Part shown: positions 6,599 through 11,182 of the stretch, piece after piece
Position numbering within the stretch: position 1 is the stretch's first letter
How the letters are laid out: each line of letters starts with the position of its first letter
DNA from: Gammaproteobacteria bacterium
Lineage (GTDB): Bacteria > Pseudomonadota > Gammaproteobacteria > UBA6429 > Thiohalophilaceae
Direction: 5' to 3'
Assembly (NCBI GenBank): GCA_024639445.1
Contig: JAHEIJ010000051.1
Span: forward strand, 1-11,182
Length of the DNA stretch: 11,182 bases
Position numbers and translations under genes: made by a program
The notes under the pieces: generated by a model
Told to the model about the DNA's origin: nothing
Databases searched by the model: none
What the model saw: only the letters and a program-made list of their open reading frames with translations

Positions 6599-9196
6599 TT
6601 ATGCTGCGCTGGCTTTATGCCTGGACTTATTGAAGCTGAACTGATCACCCGTCACGTCAATTTCAATAACATCACCCGGCATGAATTTACCGGCCAGAAT
6701 TTCCTGTGCCAAACTGTTTTCGATATCCTGTTGTATGGCGCGTTTCAAGGGGCGGGCACCATAGACCGGATCAAAGCCTGCCTCACCAATTTTATCAAGT
6801 GCGGCTTCAGTCAGGCGCAGGTCAATATTGCGATCTTGTAACCGCTTACGCAAATATTCAAATTGGATACTGGCAATGGCGCGAATCTGCGCTTTATCAA
6901 GTGGATGAAATACCACTATTTCATCGACCCGGTTAATAAATTCCGGTCGGAAATGCCCACCAACGATCTCCATGACGGCATTCTTCATGGCGTCATAGTT
7001 TTCTTCACCCGCCATTTCCTGAATTTGTTGCGATCCCAGATTAGAGGTCATCACTATCACCGTATTACGAAAATCCACGGTCCTGCCCTGACCATCGGTG
7101 AGGCGACCATCATCCAGAACCTGCAACAATATGTTAAAGACATCCGGGTGGGCCTTTTCGACTTCGTCCAGCAAAATCACCGAGTAAGGTTTGCGCCGCA
7201 CCGCTTCGGTCAAATATCCGCCTTCTTCATAGCCAACGTATCCAGGTGGTGCGCCCACTAAGCGCGCGACCGAATGCTTTTCCATAAATTCGGACATGTC
7301 GATGCGCACCATGGCGTCTTCCGTATCAAATAAAAATTCAGCCAACGCCTTGGTCAGCTCCGTCTTGCCCACACCGGTCGGTCCGAGGAACAGGAACGAT
7401 CCGTTGGGACGATTGGGATCGGACAGCCCGGCCCGTGAACGCCGAATGGCATCGGACACGGCTTTCACGGCCTCATCCTGGCCTATGACACGGGTATGCA
7501 GTGCGTCTTCCATGCGGAGTAATTTTTCCCGTTCACCTTCCAGCATCTTCGCCACAGGTATGCCGGTCCACTTGGAAACGACTTCAGCAATTTCTTCTTC
7601 GGTCACCTTGTTGCGCAATAATCTGGTGTCCTGCGTTTCAATTTCTGATGCCATCTCCAGTTGTTTTTCCAGATCCGGAATTCGGCCATACTGCAACTCG
7701 GACATACGGGTCAGGTCACCGGCACGTCGGGCGGTTTCCAGTTCCAGCCGGGCACGCTCCAGTTCTTCCTTGATATGTGTGGCGCCCTGCACCGCGGCCT
7801 TTTCCGCTTTCCAGATTTCCTCCAGTTCACTGTACTCACGTTCCATTATCGCTATATCGTCTTGCAGTTTCTTCAGTCGCTCCCGCGAGGCTTTATCACT
7901 CTCTTTTGCCAGGGCTTCCCGTTCGATCTTGAGCTGAATGAGTTTGCGATCCATGCGATCCATTTCTTCCGGCTTGGAATCGATTTCCATCCGAATCCGG
8001 CTCGCGGCCTCATCCACCAGATCAATGGCCTTATCCGGTAACTGGCGATCCGTGATGTATCGGTGTGACAAGGTCGCCGCACTGACAATCGCCGGATCGG
8101 TAATATCCACCCCGTGATGCACTTCGTATTTCTCTTTCAGACCTCGCAGGATGGCAATCGTGTCCTCGACACTCGGTTCATCCACCAGCACTTTCTGAAA
8201 ACGGCGCTCCAGCGCGGCATCCTTTTCGATATATTTACGGTATTCATCCAGGGTGGTGGCACCGACACAATGTAATTCACCTCGCGCCAACGCCGGTTTC
8301 AGCATATTACCGGCATCCATCGCCCCTTCCGCCTTACCGGCACCGACCATGGTGTGTATTTCATCAATAAACAGGATGATCTGCCCCTCCTGTTTGGCAA
8401 GATCATTCAGTACTGCCTTGAGCCGTTCTTCAAATTCACCCCGGAACTTGGCACCGGCCAACAGCGCGCCCATATCGAGCGATAACACACGCTTGTGCTT
8501 CAAACCTTCCGGGACTTCACTGTTAATAATGCGTTGCGCCAAACCTTCGACGATGGCGGTCTTGCCCACTCCCGGCTCACCGATCAAGACCGGGTTGTTC
8601 TTGGTGCGGCGTTGCAACACCTGAATGGTGCGGCGGATCTCATCATCCCGGCCGATCACCGGATCCAGTTTGCCCTGCTCGGCTCGCTCCGTAAGATCGA
8701 TGGTGTATTTTTCCAATGCCTGGCGTTGCTCCTCCGCATTGGGGTCGTTAACCGTCTGGCCACCGCGCACGTTGTCGATAGCCTTTTCCAGTGCACCCTT
8801 ACTCCCTCCGGCTTTACGTAACAAATCCCCCAGTTCACCCTTGTCTTCCACCGCTGCCAGAATAAACAGATCGCTGGAGATAAATTGATCATTGCGCTTT
8901 TGCGCAAGTTTGTCGGTCAGGTTCAAAAGACGGGAGAGATCATTGGAGATATGCACATCACCTGTCGCCTCACCAATGGTGGGCAGGCGATCCAGTGCTT
9001 CCCCTAGCTGGGAGCGCAACAGATTCACATTGACATCCGCCTGGGTCAACAAATGGGAAACAGTACTGCCATCCTGGTCCAGCAGAGCACTCATCAAATG
9101 GACTGGTTCCATGAATTGATGATCGCGACCCACGGCCAGACTCTGGGCGTCGGCTATCGCCATCTGGAACTTACTGGTAAGTTTATCCATGCGCAT
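6599..9196 (-). CDS. clpB: ATP-dependent protein disaggregase ClpB (Hsp100)
   Basis: ClpB is a cytoplasmic hexameric AAA+ chaperone that, with DnaK/DnaJ/GrpE, pulls polypeptides out of aggregates after heat stress. The 865 residues are full length (E. coli 857) and share its numbering through most of the protein. Domains: N-domain 1-145; AAA-1 with Walker A GEPGVGKT (206-213), Walker B LFIDE (275-279) and arginine fingers at 331-332; coiled-coil M-domain about 409-525; AAA-2 with GPTGVGKT (605-612), ILLDE (674-678) and pore loop GYVG (Y653); C-terminal domain with GARPLKRAIQQ. The AAA-1 pore loop reads KFRG, Phe251 in place of E. coli Tyr251. The tail ends NKSRHKASAA, unlike E. coli. The start at 9196 has AAGGGG eight bases upstream; Met3 (9190) is an alternative. 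A sigma-32-type promoter precedes it. Confidence 0.97.
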   Translation of the reverse strand: MRMDKLTSKFQMAIADAQSLAVGRDHQFMEPVHLMSALLDQDGSTVSHLLTQADVNVNLLRSQLGEALDRLPTIGEATGDVHISNDLSRLLNLTDKLAQKRNDQFISSDLFILAAVEDKGELGDLLRKAGGSKGALEKAIDNVRGGQTVNDPNAEEQRQALEKYTIDLTERAEQGKLDPVIGRDDEIRRTIQVLQRRTKNNPVLIGEPGVGKTAIVEGLAQRIINSEVPEGLKHKRVLSLDMGALLAGAKFRGEFEERLKAVLNDLAKQEGQIILFIDEIHTMVGAGKAEGAMDAGNMLKPALARGELHCVGATTLDEYRKYIEKDAALERRFQKVLVDEPSVEDTIAILRGLKEKYEVHHGVDITDPAIVSAATLSHRYITDRQLPDKAIDLVDEAASRIRMEIDSKPEEMDRMDRKLIQLKIEREALAKESDKASRERLKKLQDDIAIMEREYSELEEIWKAEKAAVQGATHIKEELERARLELETARRAGDLTRMSELQYGRIPDLEKQLEMASEIETQDTRLLRNKVTEEEIAEVVSKWTGIPVAKMLEGEREKLLRMEDALHTRVIGQDEAVKAVSDAIRRSRAGLSDPNRPNGSFLFLGPTGVGKTELTKALAEFLFDTEDAMVRIDMSEFMEKHSVARLVGAPPGYVGYEEGGYLTEAVRRKPYSVILLDEVEKAHPDVFNILLQVLDDGRLTDGQGRTVDFRNTVIVMTSNLGSQQIQEMAGEENYDAMKNAVMEIVGGHFRPEFINRVDEIVVFHPLDKAQIRAIASIQFEYLRKRLQDRNIDLRLTEAALDKIGEAGFDPVYGARPLKRAIQQDIENSLAQEILAGKFMPGDVIEIDVTGDQFSFNKSRHKASAA

Positions 9197-9204
9197 TAAT
9201 GCGG

Positions 9205-9210
9205 CCCCTT
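9205..9210 (-). promoter_or_regulatory. Ribosome binding site of clpB
   Basis: AAGGGG on the - strand, eight bases before the ATG at 9196 and fourteen before the in-frame ATG at 9190. The spacing favours the upstream start and so a protein beginning MRMDKLT, matching the E. coli MRLDRLT start. Confidence 0.75.
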
Positions 9211-9235
9211 ATAAATTTAATACTGAGATGATAGA

Positions 9236-9264
9236 TAAATAGGGGTGTTCCGCAAGCTTTCAAG
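9236..9264 (-). promoter_or_regulatory. Sigma-32 (RpoH) heat-shock promoter of clpB
   Basis: On the - strand, CTTGAAA (9264-9258) matches the sigma-32 -35 box exactly. After 12 bases, CCCCTATTT (9245-9237) closely matches the -10 consensus CCCCATNT. Transcription would start near 9230, leaving a 5' leader of roughly 35 bases with the AAGGGG ribosome site. Sigma-32 control of clpB is well established in E. coli, so match and context agree. Confidence 0.85.
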
Positions 9265-9310
9265 CGGCATGGTAAAACCAATAGCCGTCTAGCTGGGATA
9301 ATACTACTAA

Positions 9311-9326
9311 CACTAGTTGGCTAGTG
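9311..9326 (-). repeat. Hairpin overlapping the stop codon of the PlsC-like gene
   Basis: CACTAG, TTGG, CTAGTG: a perfect 6-bp stem with a 4-base loop. The stop codon (TAG at 9323-9321) and the last His codon lie inside one arm. On the - strand it is followed by UUAGUAGUAUUAU, only a poor U tract, so termination between this cluster and clpB may be partial. Confidence 0.5.
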
Positions 9327-10022
9327 ACTCGAGTTTTTCAGGACTTGCAGCAGTTGTTCCAGGCATTCCCCTTCTTCCAGAGTATCGCAAGCCACAGGCG
9401 GGTGGCTTTCCAGGCGAGCCTGGTTAGGCCAGATCACCGCCGGCAAAACATGCCCGGGTAAACTCACTCCGGATACATGCATGGGGTAGACGGGCGAGCC
9501 ACTCAGTTTGGCAAGACGCGCCACACCGCGTTTCAGCCGCTTCGGTCCTTTACCCGGCAGGTGCATGCCTCCCTCCGGAAACAATCCCACGACCTTGCCT
9601 TCATGCAACGCCTGCAACGCCGCCCGAAAGGCACTGTCGTCCCGGCTGGAACGATCCACCGGGATACAACCTCCCAGGCGAAACAGCCAGTTTAGACCAA
9701 AGCGGTAATATTGCTCGGAAGCGATAATGAAATGCACCGGTCGTTGGCAGGCAGCGATCATCATCATGGGATCCAGGCCGGAAATATGGTTTGCAACCAC
9801 CAACGCGGGACCTTCCGTCGGCAGGGGAACCGGCTCAATGTGACACTTGTGATAGTTTCGTAAGAAAAGACGATTCAGGCCGTCAATGCGATTCTTCCAC
9901 TTACTTCCCCAATCGGCCACATTGGCCGCATCCGCTTTACGAAATAGCCAGCGGGAAAACAGCACAAGCAACGCGAGCGCAATAACAAGCAACACTAACA
10001 GTAATGTCTCGTCATTTTTCAT
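9321..10022 (-). CDS. PlsC-family lysophospholipid/1-acylglycerol-3-phosphate acyltransferase-like protein
   Basis: A 233-residue membrane-associated acyltransferase of the PlsC/LPLAT family, which transfers an acyl group to lysophosphatidate or a related acceptor. One N-terminal TM helix lies at about 7-24. Catalytic motif I is NHISGLD (H79, D84); motif II is GGCIPVDR (117-124); motif III is FPEGGMH (148-154); motif IV is around VYPMHVSG (178-185). Motif III departs from the usual FPEGTRS: Thr-Arg-Ser is replaced by Gly-Met-His. That makes the acceptor uncertain and it may not be the main PlsC; I therefore give no symbol. It begins 5 bases after the deformylase stop, so the two are surely cotranscribed and perhaps translationally coupled (AAGGTG near the deformylase end may serve as ribosome site). 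Its stop codon lies in a hairpin. Confidence 0.87.
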   Translation of the reverse strand: MKNDETLLLVLLVIALALLVLFSRWLFRKADAANVADWGSKWKNRIDGLNRLFLRNYHKCHIEPVPLPTEGPALVVANHISGLDPMMMIAACQRPVHFIIASEQYYRFGLNWLFRLGGCIPVDRSSRDDSAFRAALQALHEGKVVGLFPEGGMHLPGKGPKRLKRGVARLAKLSGSPVYPMHVSGVSLPGHVLPAVIWPNQARLESHPPVACDTLEEGECLEQLLQVLKNSSH

Positions 10023-10027
10023 CTTGG

Positions 10028-10525
10028 TTAATACACCTTGCGGCGATATAAATCATGGCGTCGACTCACAAGCCGATCGAGAAATAATATACCGTCAAGA
10101 TGATCGATTTCATGTTGAACGGCGCGTGCTTCAAATCCCTGCATCTCATATTCCTGCACCTTACCATGCTCATCCCATGCCTTAAGTTGAATCTGTTCGG
10201 CGCGAATTATATTACCGGTATAGTCGGGCACTGACATGCACCCTTCCCGCCCCATCACCGTGCCTTCCCACGCAAGAACTTCAGGATTAACCAGTACCAG
10301 TCGCCCATGGTGACTGATCTTCGGCTTACTCGACACGTCAACGATCACAATACGCTCGAAGCGTGCCACCTGCGGAGCCGCGATGCCCACCCCGCCCGGA
10401 CCGGCGCGCATTGTCCGTTCCAGATCGGTAATAAATGCCTGCAACTGCACATCGAAATTTTGCACTGGAGTGGAAACTTGTTTCAAGCGGGGATCGGGAT
10501 ACTGAAGAAGTTCAAGCACAGGCAT
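10028..10525 (-). CDS. def: Peptide deformylase
   Basis: Removes the formyl group from the N-terminal methionine of nascent proteins in the cytoplasm, using Fe2+ (or Zn2+). The 165-residue protein has all three signature motifs: GVGIAAPQ (45-52), EGCMS (94-98, metal ligand C96) and QHEIDH (137-142, ligands H138 and H142, catalytic E139). The second motif has Met where EGCLS is usual. The housekeeping def gene normally sits next to fmt; here the neighbours are an ACT-domain gene and a PlsC-like gene, so this may be a second deformylase paralogue (inferred). It starts 27 bases after the ACT gene stop and ends 5 bases before the acyltransferase start. The ribosome site is weak. Confidence 0.93.
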   Translation of the reverse strand: MPVLELLQYPDPRLKQVSTPVQNFDVQLQAFITDLERTMRAGPGGVGIAAPQVARFERIVIVDVSSKPKISHHGRLVLVNPEVLAWEGTVMGREGCMSVPDYTGNIIRAEQIQLKAWDEHGKVQEYEMQGFEARAVQHEIDHLDGILFLDRLVSRRHDLYRRKVY

Positions 10526-10552
10526 GGAAACGACTAACGGACCGAGACGAAA

Positions 10553-11083
10553 TTATCCCACCAGGGTTTCAATGGGTTGCAAACTGGCATCAATGCCTTC
10601 TGCCCTGACGATTTCAAGTGCTGATTCCAACGCAGGGATCCCTTCTGCGGCATAGCCTTCAATGCTCATGATATAAATTGGCTCGGCATTGGTCCCGCCC
10701 ACATCGGATTCCAGTTCGAGAATATCCAAGCCGGCTTCCGCCAACACCCCCGTCACTTTCGCCACGATACCGGCCCGATCCGCACCGTAAACGGAAATCC
10801 GCACATCAGGAATGCGGTGATCATGCAAGCGGGCATCGATATGATCGATATGTAAATGCAGATCCAGGGACTCGGCGACGCCCCCAACAAGATCATGCAA
10901 GGCATGGGTGTTGCCGCCGAATCGCACCATCATCATGATGCTGAAGTTGCCGCCCAGGCGCATCATTGAGGTCTCCCCCAGGTTAGCGCCACCTTCGTAC
11001 AAGGCTGAGGTAACATGCGCCACGATACCCGGTCGATCCTTGCCTACCAGGGTCAGCATGTACCACTTCTGTTTTGCCGTCAT
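10553..11083 (-). CDS. Double ACT-domain protein, glycine cleavage repressor (GcvR)-like
   Basis: The 176 residues are two ACT domains and nothing else: about 5-80 (opening TLVGKDRPGIVAHVTSAL) and about 92-170 (opening VYGADRAGIVAKVTGVLAEAG, ending IYIMSIEG). This is the layout of GcvR (190 residues in E. coli), which modulates GcvA at the glycine-cleavage operon by binding glycine. ACT domains bind amino acids at their interfaces; the DRPGIV and DRAGIV turns are the usual ligand-binding spots. No DNA-binding domain is present, so any regulatory effect would be through a partner. E. coli gcvR adjoins bcp, but here the next genes are deformylase and acyltransferase, so the partner and ligand remain unknown. 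A good ribosome site, AAGGA, ends eight bases before the ATG at 11083. Confidence 0.85.
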   Translation of the reverse strand: MTAKQKWYMLTLVGKDRPGIVAHVTSALYEGGANLGETSMMRLGGNFSIMMMVRFGGNTHALHDLVGGVAESLDLHLHIDHIDARLHDHRIPDVRISVYGADRAGIVAKVTGVLAEAGLDILELESDVGGTNAEPIYIMSIEGYAAEGIPALESALEIVRAEGIDASLQPIETLVG

Positions 11084-11117
11084 GCCAGTCGTCCTTCATT
11101 TAGATGACATACCAAAC

Positions 11118-11182
11118 TTAATGCAGGGTGGAATGGGCCAGATATATCACCAGCACGCCTGCGACGATCAATGTCAGTTGCT
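11118..11182 (-). CDS. C-terminal end of an unidentified hydrophobic protein (5' end outside window)
   Basis: On the - strand one frame is open from the window edge to a TAA at 11120-11118 and encodes QLTLIVAGVLVIYLAHSTLH. That is a typical transmembrane helix with a short polar tail, consistent with the end of a membrane protein or transporter. The stop is 34 bases before the ACT-domain gene, so it may belong to the same operon. Twenty-one residues are too few to name a family, and a chance open frame cannot be excluded. Confidence 0.5.
   Translation of the reverse strand, partial: QLTLIVAGVLVIYLAHSTLH

Noticed and set aside
7296..7937. A 213-codon open frame on the + strand inside clpB
   Set aside because: It is antisense to the conserved clpB AAA-2 and M-domain, is rich in Ser and Arg as expected of a complement frame, and has no family resemblance.
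1..11182. CRISPR array, tRNA, rRNA, insertion sequence, phage or toxin-antitoxin module
   Set aside because: No regularly spaced repeats, cloverleaf-like sequence, terminal inverted repeats, transposase or toxin-like small gene pairs are visible on either strand.

Overview
The window reads as chromosomal DNA of a sulfur-oxidising gammaproteobacterium. The coding sequence closely resembles gammaproteobacterial families (HemH, ClpB, MsrP/MsrQ, a GcvR-like protein), and a complete soxB indicates periplasmic thiosulfate oxidation. I see no RNA gene, insertion sequence, CRISPR array or phage gene. All genes of recognised family look intact; only the two at the window edges are cut. No gene-free stretch exceeds 300 bases.

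Layout. Positions 1-258 (+) hold the end of ferrochelatase (hemH). It converges on soxB (349-2139, -) across a strong two-way terminator (298-328) and a second small hairpin. Upstream of soxB on the same strand lie msrQ (2377-2988) and msrP (3067-4026), the haem-membrane and molybdopterin subunits of the periplasmic methionine sulfoxide reductase. A short AT-rich divergent region (about 4027-4242) carries an exact 10-bp tandem repeat and separates msrP from a + strand pair: a 2-TM protein with a SHOCT-like tail (4243-4857) and a membrane histidine kinase with a large periplasmic sensor (4932-6482) but no response regulator in view. The kinase converges on clpB (6599-9196, -), which has a sigma-32-type promoter of its own. 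Upstream of clpB is a compact - strand cluster: a GcvR-like double-ACT protein, a peptide deformylase and a PlsC-family acyltransferase (11083 down to 9321), preceded by the tail of an unidentified hydrophobic protein at the right edge.

Common theme. MsrPQ repairs oxidised periplasmic methionines, ClpB rescues aggregated cytoplasmic protein and deformylase processes nascent chains, so much of the window concerns protein quality. SoxB works in the periplasm, where reactive sulfur and oxidants are handled. The least explained part is the SHOCT-tail protein plus orphan kinase, divergent from msrPQ. E. coli also has a two-component system (HprRS) beside msrPQ, but this kinase is a different, larger architecture. 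A link to msrPQ is inference from position only.
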